A DNA stretch of 64,000 nt from NCBI GenBank assembly GCA_029204225.1, contig CM055102.1, forward strand, positions 39,817,495-39,881,494. The letters run 5' to 3'. The translations under genes and the position numbers were made by a program. This stretch comes from Diphasiastrum complanatum (lineage: Eukaryota; Streptophyta; Lycopodiopsida; Lycopodiales; Lycopodiaceae). The notes beneath the pieces were generated by a model. The model saw only the letters and a program-made list of their open reading frames with translations. It searched no databases and had not been told where the DNA came from. Below are positions 30,522-42,987 of the stretch, one piece after another. Every line of letters starts with the position of its first letter. Positions within the stretch are counted from its first letter, which is position 1.

Positions 30522-30914
30522 ATGGCTGAGAACAGAGTACAAAGAAGGCCACAACGATGTATCGAGGATGTTCCAACAGTCAAGACAGAACATGGGATAC
30601 CCGTGAATTTTCAAGTGCTATTACAGCTAAGGCAATAGCGAATAATTGAAATGGCAAGGCAGATGCTGGCAGACCAACAATTGCAACATCAATCGGTGAC
30701 AATACACCCATTGGAAAGCCAACAGGTGGAGAGGCAATTGGACAAAAGTCAACAGGTGGAGAGGCAACTAGACAAAAATCAGTTAGGAGGATTTGAGTCC
30801 TGGAACATCGGTTCTTGGATTCTTGGCGTGCCTATTTTGTTTTGGATATGTATAGGAATACTTGTCTTGTATGGGCTGCTGACTATAATTAGTAGATGGA
30901 AGATCAAAGTGTGA
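30522..30914 (+). pseudogene. Glutamine-rich single-membrane-span ORF with internal TAG
   Basis: From ATG 30522 the frame runs 38 codons (MAENRVQRRPQR...LLQLRQ), hits TAG at 30636-30638, then stays open 92 more codons to TGA. An internal ATG at 30651 would give 87 residues. The second part has two copies of the 10-residue unit SQQVERQLDK and then one clear membrane helix (about GVPILFWICIGILVLYGLL) followed by a basic tail, the arrangement of a tail-anchored or single-pass protein. I do not recognise it. It could be a small host gene fragment, an element accessory ORF or chance. Confidence 0.4.
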
Positions 30915-30979
30915 AGTAATTAATAAGTATTGGGCTATGGAAAATTTTGTACATCAATTTCGAGTATAGTGGAATATGA

Positions 30980-32060
30980 AGGGATCCCATACCCCAAATT
31001 AAAAAGACCACTCAAAAAGACCATAGCTGGATGGTGCTCTAGCTGTCACACGTAGGCTTACTTTGTAGGATGCCTATGTGTTCCATCATTCTTCTTAACC
31101 ATATTGTCTCCTACATAGCTAAACATAGAGCTTTGTGCTCTGCTTCATGGTGAAAAGAGCAATTGTATCCTGCTTCTTACTAGAGCAAGAAAACACACCA
31201 TCACCAATACGAAAAGCATAACATGTGGTGGATAATTGTCATCTACACAGCCTGTCCAATCCGAATCTATGAAGCCTTGCAAAACTGGCAAAGCATGTTG
31301 TCTCCCATATAGCAATCCATGGGTTAGTGTCGTTTTAATGTAATGAAGAATTCTCTTTGCCGCTTTCCAATGAGCCTCCCTAGGCGTAGCCATGAATTGA
31401 CTCAGAACACTTACATCATAGCTTATATCAGGATGAGTAGGTGGGAGATAAATCAGTGAACCACCTAAGTAATGAAACAAAGTAGCATCAACTAGTGCAC
31501 TCTCATCCTAGTTAGAAAGTTTTTTACCAAGCTCCATAGGTGGAGACATTGGCTTACTATTGCACATCTTGGAATGTTTCAAAATTTTATTCACATAATT
31601 CATTTGCATGAGTGTAATACCAGCACGTCTTTGCCAAATTTCCATTGAAAAAAAACAATAGTGCATCTAACCAAGGTCAATCATATCAAAGTTGGAGGAT
31701 AGATCCTTTTTTATAGCACTAATCAAATCATCATTAGTGTCTCCAGCAAAGCAGTAAAGGTTGAAATCTGAAAAAGTGTGTATCAAACCTCTAGACAAGA
31801 GATACTTATCAAAGTGGCTATACCAAGTTTGCCTAAATCCGTACAAGGCCTTCTTCATTCTGCTATGCCTTGTATCACAAACCCACTAAGTTGCTCCATG
31901 TACACTTCTTCTAAAAGATTACCATTCAAAAAAAGAGGACTTTACATCCATTTGATGTTGACTCCTCCCAAATAATGTCGCCAAGGCCATCACCATGCAA
32001 AGTGTGTGTTCCACTTAGCCACACAAGTGAAGGTCTTCTCATAATCAATGCCCTTACTCT
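30980..32060 (-). pseudogene. Ty1/copia RT-RNase H pseudogene (minus)
   Basis: Reverse relative of 25151-26336. It shows GFRQTWYSHFDKYLLSRGL, then a deletion that removes the VDD active site (FAGDTNDDLISAIKKDL where the other copies have FAGESSITLIVFYVDD in between), then [20 protein letters not shown] and RNase [13 protein letters not shown]. Several frameshifts. Upstream on minus it joins LTR5. Confidence 0.85.
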
Positions 32061-32089
32061 ATGGCATAGCCTTTCACTAGCTTCATTAA

Positions 32090-32648
32090 CAATGTAGAAA
32101 TCATGCATCTACTACACATAGAAGATGTAAACTCAATAAGAACTTGTCTACAACAGCCATACAACAATAGTACTCAAACATGGGAACTCATACGCATAAG
32201 AAAAATGCCATTCTATACACAATAATCCACTATATCATCACAAATATGCAAAAAATAGATGTAGAACCCTAAGAGATTCTTCCATAAGAATGAATGAGAG
32301 AAGAATGAGGGAGTCTATGAATTTCTCCCACACTTGTATGCCTATTTATAACAGCCTCTGGCCCCATTTGGATGCTCTTACACAAGCTTATATACTTATG
32401 GAAGTTTCTAGATCTCTTCCAAACCCTAGATCTAAGATGACTAGATTCAATGCATCTCTAGTAACCAATTAGAGTAGGTCCAAATTCGACCTTGTCAACT
32501 TGCCTAAGTTGTCAAAAATAGTAAATCCACTATTATTGGGCCTTATTAACTTTATAAAGGCTATTTCTAAGATAAAAATGCATATTGGCCTCAAAATTGT
32601 CAAATAAAATCAACTTGACTAAGCTATACTGGTAGATATTGATTCACA
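32090..32648 (-). repeat. LTR5, copia-type LTR
   Basis: On minus it begins TGTGAATC at 32648, just after a sequence homologous to the end of the 1080-aa copia ORF, so it is the LTR of a related element. The other end is placed near 32090, where the copia RT begins; the same LTR-RT junction is seen at about 59815-59895. The right part (from 32425) is also present at 50471-50694. Confidence 0.55.
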
Positions 32649-32879
32649 CCTCAACTAGTTTTACCACACAACTTTGATATAAATTTAGAATAATCTCCAT
32701 CCTAAGTAAGACCTTCTTTCTATGGTTTTATAGTAGCTTTCATAATTGATATACATAATAGTGTCCACATTAGATGCTTCACAATTTCTTACATCAATTT
32801 TACATATCAAGATGTAACTAGAACATAAAAAACCTAATAGAATGTAAATGGAATGATTCCTCCATGCTTTTGCTGCCAA
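32649..32879 (-). pseudogene. C-terminal end of a copia ORF like 20303-23545
   Basis: The minus frame resembles the end of the 1080-aa polyprotein: WRNHSIYILLGFLCSSYIL against WRNHFIHILFGSSCSSYIL, then CKIDVRN.EASN.DTI.YINYE. It is in the expected position just before an LTR. A second copy lies at 50695-50922. Confidence 0.75.
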
Positions 32880-33129
32880 AGATTCTTATGAAGTACCATG
32901 TGTCCCTAATAAACTATGTCTCAGTAGAGCTTAACCTCAGGATGAGGGAAGTTGGATGATGCTATAAGAGACAATGCCTATAGTCTTCTTTCCAAAAAGA
33001 TAATAAAATATGCATAGTGATACTATTAGCGGGCATTTGATTTGCAATAGCTTTTGTCTAGCTCAAGTATTAGTTTGTGTGTGCACTATTTGCTCTTATT
33101 CTCAAGGTAATTGATATTACGTTACGACA

Positions 33130-35416
33130 TTTCTTTTTTAAGCTAGTTGGATTTCCTATTGTGTTTTTGTCACCCTAGATACAAGTAGATTAATTAACTT
33201 TTCTATATTTTTTGCTCTTGTCACCATCTTCACATATTGTTATATTAAAGTGATAAAGATTTTTTAATGAACTTAATTCATCAATTTAGTTACATAAGCC
33301 TTCTATCTTAAATATTTAACTTGGAATAGATGTCAATGAGGTTGATTCTTTAAATGGATTCTTGTTCATGCCTAATCACTGCTTATACGACATCTCATCT
33401 ACAAAGCAGGATATTTGAATAACATAAAAAAACATTATGACTTTTCCATGTTCATTTGACATTACACCCTAATAATTTCTCAACTTTCCACATACAGAGC
33501 GCAACTATTGCCTTTCGGTCCATAGTGCATCACTTTCGCATATAGACCGTAATCACTATCCTTTGATTTGCTATTGCTTCCGTATCTACCGTAATAAGAC
33601 CGCTTCTAGACTGCAATCATTTCATTTGTGGTTGCCTTTGGTTCATCCAACTTCATCTCAAACCGTAATAGACCGTAACCATTGACTTGGTGGTTGCCTT
33701 CAGTCTTCTTTCATCCAAAATTGCAACTTGCTATCTTGTCACCAAATCATCTTCACATATTGTCATATTAAAGTGATAAAAGAACTTTTTTCTGAATTTA
33801 ATTCATCAATTTAGATATATAAGCCTTCTATCTTAAATATTTACTCTTGGAATAGATGTCAATGAGGTTGATTTTTTGCAATGGATTCTTGTTCATGCTT
33901 AATCACTGCTTATATGACATCTCATCTACAAAGTAGGATATTCGACTAACATGAAAAAAAATTATAATTTTTCCATGCTCAATCTATATTAAAAGTGTTC
34001 CCATATTCTCCATAGATATCTATGATAAATGATTATCAAGCAACATTCATCCTGTCACAACATGTTATGTCTCCAATGTAGACATGAAATGCTCTCTCAA
34101 TTTGTTTTATGAACAATGAACTTGCACTACATACTATATTCTACATGCATGATTTTGATGACTGGAGCTCTCATGTTATGATTATGACATGCAATCTGCT
34201 ATTTATCTATTGAAATGCATATCATGAAATTTCTAACAAATTTAAGCGACAAATACAAAGCAACATATCCAGTAATCATAATCACAGCAAGTGTTGCAGC
34301 ACATGAGATGCTCTAGCCAAAAATTTTTTTATTGAATTATCTTCTGAGAAAAATCTCTCATTCGAGAGTACACCTCTTTAAAAGCATTTGTACTGGATCT
34401 AATGCATTAAATGCAATCAATCTCCACACAATCTTCAAATAAGATCACTAATCTCTCTCACATAATCACGAGTATTCATAGCCATTTCATCTTATGCAAT
34501 CATAAGCTCTATGTTTGGCACAATTGTAAATTCTCTCATGCACGGTGTTCTTCCAGCCTTATGGATATCTCTCTTCTCTACATCACCCCTCATTCTGACC
34601 TCTTAGGTCATTCACCATGGTTCACTCGAGCTAACACACAAATATATGTTGCTCTAATTTTGTGATCTTGAAGAGGTGGGAGCGATTCTCAAGTTTTTAA
34701 TCAGATTCGTACCATTCTTTATTCCAAAAAGAAAACTTTATATTTGGAACATGAAAGGTGATGTTCCAAGTTAAAAATCTAACTTGCCCATGCAAACTTT
34801 TGACAAAAAAACAATTTGCATTAACTTCTCCAGGCGCATCGGTCATATTGTGTTTGATACAAACAACATAAATTTGATGTTTGCCATGCATCAACGTGAA
34901 ATAAATCATTTGAGATATCATGCTTAATGTAGAATTTAATTGTGAACTTGCTAAAATTACACTATGTGTGTTGTATATGCATCCCGTAGTCCACTAGCAT
35001 TCTTATCATTGTAATTTTGTTACACAAAGGCATTGACACAAATTTCTTGAATGAAAAACATGAGTATCAAAGGCTGCTGGATATAACAAAGTAACTAGCT
35101 ATTTTTAAATCTGGATTGCCTTGGAATTATGGATTAAAGCCATGTTCCTGCAATAAAGCCATGAGTTTTTGTTCACACATACCCTTATAATTTTAGAAAG
35201 TGATTTTAAACTTGTATTCTAAGGAATCGTATGAGTATGTCCTTTTATAAATCAAACATATGCAGAAATCGATTCCATTCAGCTATCTAAAGCCTTGCGC
35301 ATGCGACCATATATATCAGATCTTTTTAGGTATATACATATATATATAAAAGCAGTCGGTCCCAAGTTTAGCTTCGGATGTTGCTAGCTAGATTTACCAT
35401 TCCTCCAGTTACGGCT
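33130..35416. other. Non-coding body of SD copy B
   Basis: No gene supported. The frame at 34411-34665 (and its counterparts at 8568 and 52444) is open in all copies but has an unlikely composition and differs in its termination context. An AT-repeat with TATATATAAAAG lies at about 35335-35352, about 70 bp beyond the TPD1 stop, and could serve a plus-strand transcript or as an end signal. Confidence 0.45.
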
Positions 35417-36556
35417 TCACGTATAGACAAAGTCCGCAGATTTCAGCCGTATACTATACATGTACTCGTTTGCATAAACAATACGAATAATTCGAAATCG
35501 TCGAAGAGGTTTCCCATCTAAGATGAGGCAATCGTCGGTACTGCAGCGACGGAAAATTTTGGGATCCACCAGGTTGTATGATGCGAATTGGCCGCAATAA
35601 ACATGAACATTATACGGCCGCATAGTCTTCTTTGAGCGGCAAGTATTCACTATCTCCAGTGCAAATTCAAGGATCCCATCTGCACTAAAGCCTAAATAGT
35701 GCTGAGAGATTCTAATATCTTTTCCCGAACATACGTAGTGACCTGTAGGTTGCAGTAAAGAGGAGCTTATACTCAAACGCATGGATTAGAGCTCACTCTC
35801 AAAATATATCACTATATTGGGAATATCAAGCACCCACGTGATATGCTTTTGCGACTGTTGAATTCATGTGAGGTTTGGATCGAATAAGGCGGTTACCTGA
35901 TGTATGATGCGCCGAGCGGTTTGCATCTTTGCTGTGTATCGCGACGTCAGAAGTTGAGTTGAAGATGCTTCCTGTTGGAGCTTGCCTATTCATACCTGCA
36001 AAACCTTCGTGGATTGAAATATTCCAGGAACCTAGTTCGGAAATGACAGATAGAGGTACCAATATGATGATGGCAGCAAACTTATCAACTACGTATTAAT
36101 GAAAACCTACACAAAAATTATTCCCATGTCCAACTGCACAGCAGGCATGTTAATGAGCTCCAACTATTACAGCAGCAAAATCTGTATATCAGGCCGAAGC
36201 TAAATTCAAAGTCGGAAGCAATACATAACTTAAAAAATTTCCATATGAACAACTCAGAGGAATCGTGAAACAAATACCAACAACAAGCATGACCACGTAG
36301 ATGTTAATATGAGAATAGTAGTAGCAAACGAAAAGCGCATACCAGGCATAGTATCAACGGCTGGAGAGGCAGTATTAGACAAGCACAGAAAGATGACGGG
36401 AACAGCAGCACACGCTGCTAAATGCATACCCGAGTTCCGCATGTTATAAGCAAGATCCATAGATTCGGTGATCGATTGTGACAGCACAGATGCAACTCTA
36501 CTATCATGCAAAGAGAAGATTAGAGTATGTAAGAACAAGCTCACGAGCATCGTCAA
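35417..36556 (-). CDS. TPD1-like secreted cysteine-rich ligand, copy 2 (3 exons)
   Basis: TPD1 proteins are secreted ligands for EMS1/EXS-type receptor kinases in anther cell fate; related proteins occur across land plants. Model: exon 1 36556-36343, exon 2 35995-35897, exon 3 35742-35417, all introns GT-AG and phase 1, 212 residues. Exon 1 ends in a signal-peptide-like run (MHLAACAAVPVIFLCL, then SNTASPA). Exon 3 has the family block: YVCSGKDIRISQ, LEFALEIVNTC, VHVYCGQFASYNLVDPKIF, CLILDGKPL and IVYANEYMYSI. The usual C-terminal Cys and one central Cys are absent and an extra Cys precedes DDC. A start at an internal Met near the signal peptide is also possible. Confidence 0.78.
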
Positions 36557-36770
36557 CTATCAGGAAGGACTGAGTGTAAAGGCCAAAGAACGAAGAGCGG
36601 CTTCAGCTGCTACTGTTTAAAAAGAAAAGAGTGAGGGAAGGCCACGCAAATTAGATAAGGTTTAATAATGAATGCCACTCTAAAAGCATCGCCATATGCG
36701 CCATATGTCATTTTCTTCAGCTTATCACAAGGTTGATCTAAGCCACGTGGTAGGCACTTTAACCCAAGTG
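36557..36770 (-). promoter_or_regulatory. Presumed 5' leader/promoter of TPD1-like copy 2
   Basis: Conserved with 54633-54850 in copy D. A minus frame spans it (61 codons here, 80 in copy D), but it is not in frame with exon 1 and resembles nothing known. Probably 5' UTR or promoter; I cannot place a TATA box with confidence. Confidence 0.35.
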
Positions 36771-37179
36771 AATTCAATGTATAAATTGTTAACAAAAATA
36801 CTATCTACAGCAGAAAATTAATGCATGCTATGAATTAATGCATTCCACATTAAGCAAGAACGAGTGATCTTCAGACACCAAAGCAAAAAAGAACACATAG
36901 CATTTCTCGTCTAAATGATACATATATATATACTGCCTGGCTCATACGTGGCCTACACCCAAACAGTGCTTCACGGCAGCCGTGGTGTATCAATCACAAC
37001 GGAAATAATGTTATGAATTGAAAATTTTATTGCCATCATAAACGTACTTGTATTTGCTCATCAATCACATCCTCAAAAGTAGAAAATGGTCACTCTATGA
37101 GATGTCATATGTTGGGTGGATGCAAAGTCTATCAACTAACCATCGTGTTTCTAATCCAAAGAAGCTAGAAAGAGTTCAG
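36771..37179. repeat. Direct repeat (left) around copia pol fragment
   Basis: About 409 bp repeated at 39172-39576 in the same orientation, ending at the same base (AGAGTTCAG). Present once in copy D (from about 54850). It is part of the region upstream of TPD1. Confidence 0.8.
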
Positions 37180-37256
37180 CGTTGTTTAAACCATCACACT
37201 TATTCTCTTTAGCAAAGTTGTCGATCTCCTTATCCTAAAGCTTGCCCTTCTTAATA

Positions 37257-39165
37257 TCAAAGTTTTGTTTGTAGTAAAATTTGTCCTAAATTCTTCATTC
37301 CAAATCTATCTAGGATGGATGTAGCATACTTAGATTGACAAATAAAGCTAAAATCACATCCTCTAATGACCTCTATTCCTAGAATGAAGCTTAATAGGCT
37401 GAGATCTACCATTTTAAACTCTTTTGCCAAAGCAATTTTTACATCTCTAATTCCATCTAGATCATTACCACTCAAGATAATGTCATCTACATACAAAACA
37501 AGAATAATGATCTTGCCATCATGAAATCTTAAGTACAATGATGGATCATAAGCACTCATTACAAAATTGATGGAAATGAGAAAAGAGTTTATCCTAGAGT
37601 ACCATGCTCTAGGTGCTTGCTTGAGCCCATAAAGGCTCTTCTTCAAGCCTACACATCTTTCCTTCATGCTTTGCCTTGATGAAGCCTCAGGTTGCCTTAT
37701 GTAGATCTCTTCCTCCAAATAACCATTGAGGAATGCATTTGTGAAATCAAGTTGGAATAGCTCCCAATTGAAGGTTGTAGCAAGACTAATGATCAACCTA
37801 ATAGTAACAAGCTTAGCGAGCAAAAGTCTCATCATAATCAATGCTTTTGGTTTGTACAAAACCTTTGGCTACAAGCCTAGCTTTATGCTTACTTATTGAT
37901 CCATCTTGATTATACTTCAATCTAAACACCCACTTGCGATCAAGTGGTTTCTTCCCTTGAGGAAGATTCACAAGATCCCAAGTATGATTCTCAATGAGAG
38001 CATCATACTCTACTTGCATAGCATCCATCCAACTATTAGATTTACAAGCATCTTCATAGCATGTTGGCTCATCTAACATTGAAGTAAGAAAGGTGTGAAA
38101 GATGATGAGCCTTCCCTTTGATCACCTTGACCATCATAGTTGAGCCTCAATGGCTCAGTCCTTGCCCTTGTAGATCTTCTTGGAGTTCTTGGAGTTCTTG
38201 CATATTGAGGTGGATCCTCAAGTTCTTCTTCACTTGGAAGCTCCTCCTCCATCCTAGCATGATCCATGGCATCAAGATGATTAGTAGCATTATCATCCAA
38301 ATCACAAGCATGTCCTCATCAAAAATAACATCCCTACTCACTATCACCTTGCTAGTGATGGGATTGAAGTCTCTATATCCTTTGCTATTCTCACCATATC
38401 CTACAAAGATGGAGGTTGCATCATCCTTCTTCCTTGTATCCAAGGATTGGTGTACATAGCAAGTGGATCCAAGAACTTTGAGATCCTTGAGATTGGGCTT
38501 CTCTCCAAATAGAGCTTCAAATGGTGTGATTCCTCCAATGGCTTGGTTAGGCAATCTATTGCACAAATAATTAGCACAAGTTATTGCCCCACCCCAAAAT
38601 GGTTTGGATAGAGAAGCATCTAGCCTTAAGGCATTAGCACACTTTCAAAGAGATCTATTTCTTCTCTCATTCACTCCATTTTGTTGAGGGGTGTATGGAC
38701 ATGACAACTCCCTCTTTATGCCATTAAAACTACAAAAGTCAATCAACTTATTGGAGATATATTCACCTCCATTATCACTCCTTAAAACCTTAATCTTGGT
38801 ACTAAGTTGGTATTCTACCAAAGTCTTGAACTTTACAAAAGAATCCAACATCATAGATTTGCTAGACAAGAGGTACATCCAACAATATCTAGAATAGTCA
38901 TCAATGAAGATTACATAATACTTGGCACCACCATTGGACTCGTGTGAAAAGCTATGAACATCCGAATGGATGAATTCAAGAGGAGAGCTTGATCTTGATG
39001 TAGATCTTGAGAAGGGTAGTTTATGAGCCTTTTAGAGGCTACATGCTTCACATATCTTCCCACACTTTGACAAATGCTTGGGGAGGCCGAGTGCAAGCTC
39101 CTTTGCACACATGTTTCCATGGCTTTGAAGTTGGGGTGGCCCAACCTTTTGTGCCATAGTTCCAC
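37257..39165 (-). pseudogene. Ty1/copia pol: pre-integrase, integrase and RT, frameshifted
   Basis: In order on minus: LWHKRLGHPNFKAMET (zinc/pre-integrase), CGKICEAC, FIHSDVHSF (first Asp), RSDNGGEY (second Asp), YTPQQNGVNERRN (Glu), IGGITPFEALFGEKPNLKDL, then RT with WVFRLKYNQDGSISKHKARL, LFQLDFTNAFLNG (catalytic Asp) and ILVLYVDDIILSGND. All catalytic residues can be seen, but frameshifts near 39110, 38640, 38150-38300, 38076 and 37830 break the frame. Gag, protease and RNase H are missing and no LTR is attached. Confidence 0.9.
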
Positions 39166-39171
39166 CTTGCA

Positions 39172-39576
39172 AATTCAATGTATAAATTGTTAACAAAAAT
39201 AATATCTACAACAGAAGATTAATGCATGCTATGAATTAATGCGTTCCACATTAAGCAAGACTGAGTGATCTTCAGACACCAAAGCAAAAAAGAACACATA
39301 GCATTTCTCATCAAAATGATACATATATATATACTGCCTGGCTCATACGTGGCCTACACCCAAACAATGATTCATGGCAGCCGTGGTGTATCAATCACAA
39401 CAGAAACAATTTTATGAATTGGAAATTTTATTGCCATCATAAACTTTACTTGTCTTTGCTCATCAATCACATCCACAAAAGTAGAAAATGGTCACTCTAT
39501 GAGATGTCATATGTTGGGTGCATTCTATCAACTAACCATCATGTTTCTAATCCAAAGAAGCTAGAAAGAGTTCAGC
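39172..39576. repeat. Direct repeat (right) around copia pol fragment
   Basis: Second copy of 36771-37179. Its right edge joins a gypsy pol fragment. Confidence 0.8.
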
Positions 39577-40970
39577 CATCGCCGGTATATTTATGCATAT
39601 GCGGAAAGGACTTACATTCTATATGAAGTTTTGAAGAAGGGGGTAGTATACAAAATCACTATTCGGTGGTATAAGGCATTCCGGGATTTAATAGATGACT
39701 TGGTGAATGCCCCAATTTTGTGCCCACCAGATTGGAGCTAGTCATTTCATGTTCATGTAGATGCATCTCAAATGGCGGTGGGCTGTGTTTTAGCGCAACC
39801 GGGGGAAGAAAAAGGGTATGATCACCCGGTTTGTTATGCAAGTAAGATGCTCACACCTGCAGAAAATATTCAACTACGGAGAGAGAGGAGCTAAGTTTGA
39901 TTTTTCCTCTTCACAAGTTTTGACATTTTCAGTTGGATAATAGATTCGTCGTCTACATGGATCATCAGCCTTTACTATATTTAATTCATAAACCAGCAAT
40001 TGCTGGTAGGATTGCAAGATGGATGATTCTATTCCAGGAGTTTGACTTTGATATTCGGATCCGACCAGGCAAAGTACATACGATCAATTGTCTCGCATTG
40101 AGATGAGGGATACCGTGGCAGGCATTGATGAAATGCCAGATGCTCAGTTGTTTAGCTCGGAGACATTATATGAGTCCTGGTATGGTGATTTATATAACTT
40201 TTTAATGCATGGAACGTTTCCGGGACATTTTAAGAAATCTCAACAATGCTGATTGATTTGGTGATCATGTGACTTTTAGGTAATTGAAGGTCAGTTGTAT
40301 AAACGCGTTCATGATCAAGTGTTAACACAATATGTCCAGTTGCAAGATATACGGGCTATTATTGATGAAGCTCATTCGGGGTCCGCGGGTGGACATTTTC
40401 CCACCGAAATAACCGTGCGTAAGATTTTGCAGGAAGGGCCAAGGTTGTGGAAAGATACTATGGCATTCTATCATAGTTGCGATGCTTGTCAATGACAAAG
40501 ACGGCCGGTTCCCACGATGGATTATCCATTGGTACCATTACAGCCAATAGAGCCATTTCAGCGATGGGTATTGGATTTTAGTGGTAAAATTAACCCGACT
40601 TTGGCAAATGGGCACAAATATATTGACCTAGCAACTGGTTACGCTACGAAGTGGGCAGAAGCAAAAGCCTTGCTGGACAATACTGCAAAATCCACTACCA
40701 AATTCATATTTAATAATGTTTTTACTCAATTTGGATGTCCATTAGAAAAATTGTCTGATAGAGGTCCACATTTTGTGAATAATACTTTGAAGAAGATTGA
40801 CATATTTGTTTTGAATTAATCCCAAGATGTCAACTTTTTATTATCCGTGCAGTAATGGTCAAGCCGAGGTTAACAATAAAACTTTGAAGCCTATTATAGC
40901 AAAACAGGTGTTGGAAAAAGGAGTTCATGGCATGAATTTTTACAACCAGCATTATGGGTGTATCGCACAT
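39577..40970 (+). pseudogene. Ty3/gypsy RNase H and integrase, degenerate
   Basis: Plus-strand pol remnant. FHVHVDASQMAVGCVLAQ opens the RNase H-type domain, with DHPVCYASKMLTPAE and MDHQPLLYLIHKPAIAGRI later, then FQEFDFDIRIRPGKVHT. Integrase follows: zinc region EAHSGSAGGHF and CDACQ, core VLDFSGKINP, TGYATKWAEA, LSDRGPHFVNN (second Asp) and YYPCSNGQAEVNN (Glu). Multiple stops and frameshifts occur (for example TGA after CDACQ). The C-terminal chromodomain is not attached. It ends at about 40970, joining SD copy C. Confidence 0.9.
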
Positions 40971-40984
40971 TCGCTACTGCTTCT

Positions 40985-41455
40985 GTATCTACCATAATAA
41001 GACCGCTTCTAGACTGCAATCATTTCCTTTGTGGTTGCCTTTGGTTCATCCAAGTTCATCTCAAACCGTAATAGACCGTAACCATTGACTTGGTGGTTGC
41101 CTTCGGCCAAAATTGCAACTCGCTACTTGGCAGTTGCCTTTGGTCTTCTTTCATCCAAAACTGCAACAGACCGTAACTCGCTACTTGGCAGTTGCCTTCG
41201 GTCTTTTTCCATCCACAGCCGCAACAGACCATAACCGTTGACTTGACGGTTGCCTACAGTCCATCCAACTTCTTATCAAACCGTAATGGACCGCAACTAG
41301 CTACTTGGCAGTTGTCTTCGGTCCATCCAACTTCGAATCAAACCGTAATATACTGCAACTCGATAATTGGCGGTTGCCCTCGGTCCATCCAACTTCGTAT
41401 CAAACTGTAATAGACCGCAACCGTTGCCTTGGCAGTTGCCTACGGTCCATTTTCA
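40985..41455. repeat. Minisatellite, ~65-bp units
   Basis: About seven imperfect tandem units built on TTGGCAGTTGCCTTCGGTCC and AAACCGTAATAGACCGCAAC. Copies B and D hold about three units and copy A about one, so the array length varies between duplicates. The open frame across it reflects the repeat only. Confidence 0.8.
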
Positions 41456-42589
41456 ACTTCGTATTTGCCTAACAGTTACAACATTTCTTTCTTAAGCTAG
41501 TTAGATTTCCTATTGTGTTTGTGTCACCCTAGATACAAGTAGATTAATTAATTTTTCTATATTTTTATCTCTTGTCACCAAATCATCTTCACATATTGTC
41601 ATATTAAAGTGATAAAGAACTTTTTTCTGAATTTAATTCATCAATTTAGATATAAGCCTTCTATCTTAAATATTACTGTTGGAATAGATGTCAATGAGGT
41701 TGATTCTTTACAATGGATTCTTGTTCATGCCTAATGACTACTTATATGACATCTCATCTACAAAGTAGGATATTCGACTAACATGAAAAAACATTATGAA
41801 TTTTCCATGTCCGTTTGAGGTTACACCCCAATAATTCCTTGTAAAAGCTCAATCTATATTTAATGTGTTCCCATATTCTCCATAGATATCTATGATAAAT
41901 GATTATCAAGCAACATTCATCCTGTCACAACATGCTATGTCTCCAATGTAGACATGAAATGCTCTCTCCATTTGTTTTATGGACAATGAATTTGCACTAC
42001 ATACTATATTCTACATGCATGATTTTGATGACTGAAGCTCTCGTGTTATGATTATGACATGCAATGTGCTATTTATCTATTGAAATGCATATCATGAAAT
42101 TTCTAACAAATTTAAGCGACAAATACAAAGTAACATATTCAGTGATCATAATCATAACAAGTGTTGCAGCACATGAGATGCTCTAGCTAAAATTTTATTT
42201 ATTGAATTATCTTCTGAGAAAAATCTCTCATTCGAGAGTACACCTCTTTAAAAGCATTTGTACTGGATCTAATGCTTTAAATGCAAATTTGATGTTTGCC
42301 ATGCATCAATGTGAAATAAATCATTTGAAATATCATACTTTATGTAGAATTTAATTGTGAACTTGCTAAAATTACACTACATGTGTTATATATGCATCCC
42401 TTAGTCCACTAGCATTAGATGCGTCAACAAGATATCCATGTCTAAGATTTCTTATCATTGTAATTTTGCTACACCAAGGCATTGACACAAATTTCTTGAA
42501 TGAAAAACATGAGTATCAAAGGCTGCTAGATATGACAAAGTAACTAGCTATTTTTAAATCTTGATTGCCTTGGAACTATGGAATAATGC

Positions 42590-42867
42590 TTAGCATAATT
42601 TTTGTCTTATCTCAAGGTTTGAACTTACGATGCAAATTGTGTATGCATAGAGATATGACAACAATAAAAGACATATATGAAATGATTTTGTGAATGCAAA
42701 TACATAATCTGTATTTGATTATTGTTGTTGGTGTGGCATGCATGTTGAGAGCCTGTGGATGCATGCAATACAAAGAGACCATTGTGAATCTATTGGTGTG
42801 TGGGCATGCATGAAAAATAAAAAGGGACATAAATTATTTATCATTTAACTTGCATATAGAGGTGCAT
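42590..42867. other. Unique insert in SD copy C
   Basis: About 280 bp not seen elsewhere in the window, between sequences that are adjacent in copies A, B and D. It contains repeated GCATGCATG-like motifs but no gene. No terminal repeats were recognised. Confidence 0.4.
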
Positions 42868-42987
42868 CTAAAGAACCATGTTCCTGCAATAAAGCCATGA
42901 GTTTTTGTTCACTTTTACCCTTAATAATTTTGAACTTGATTCTAAGGAATAGTATGAGTATGTCCTTTTATAAATCAAACATATGCA

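Larger units (their letters stand above)
32425..37290 (+). repeat. Segmental duplication copy B (~4.9 kb)
   Basis: Matches 50471-55356 (copy D) over its whole length with small indels, and copies A and C in part. It includes part of LTR5, a copia C-terminal remnant, about three minisatellite units (about 33480-33700), non-coding sequence, the TPD1-like gene and its upstream region, ending a few tens of bases inside a copia pol. The presence of the same transposon edges in B and D shows that the unit was copied after those insertions. Confidence 0.88.
40971..42987 (+). repeat. Segmental duplication copy C, without TPD1
   Basis: Matches copies B and D from the minisatellite rightwards. It skips the part equivalent to about 8580-9020 at 42283, has a unique insert at about 42590-42867, resumes, and stops at 42987 where a reversed composite-element leader begins. 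The stop lies about 600 bp before the TPD1 exons of the other copies, so this copy has no ligand gene. Confidence 0.8.

Noticed and set aside
41192-41410. 72-codon frame in the minisatellite.
   Set aside because: Repeat-derived; no counterpart in the shorter arrays.
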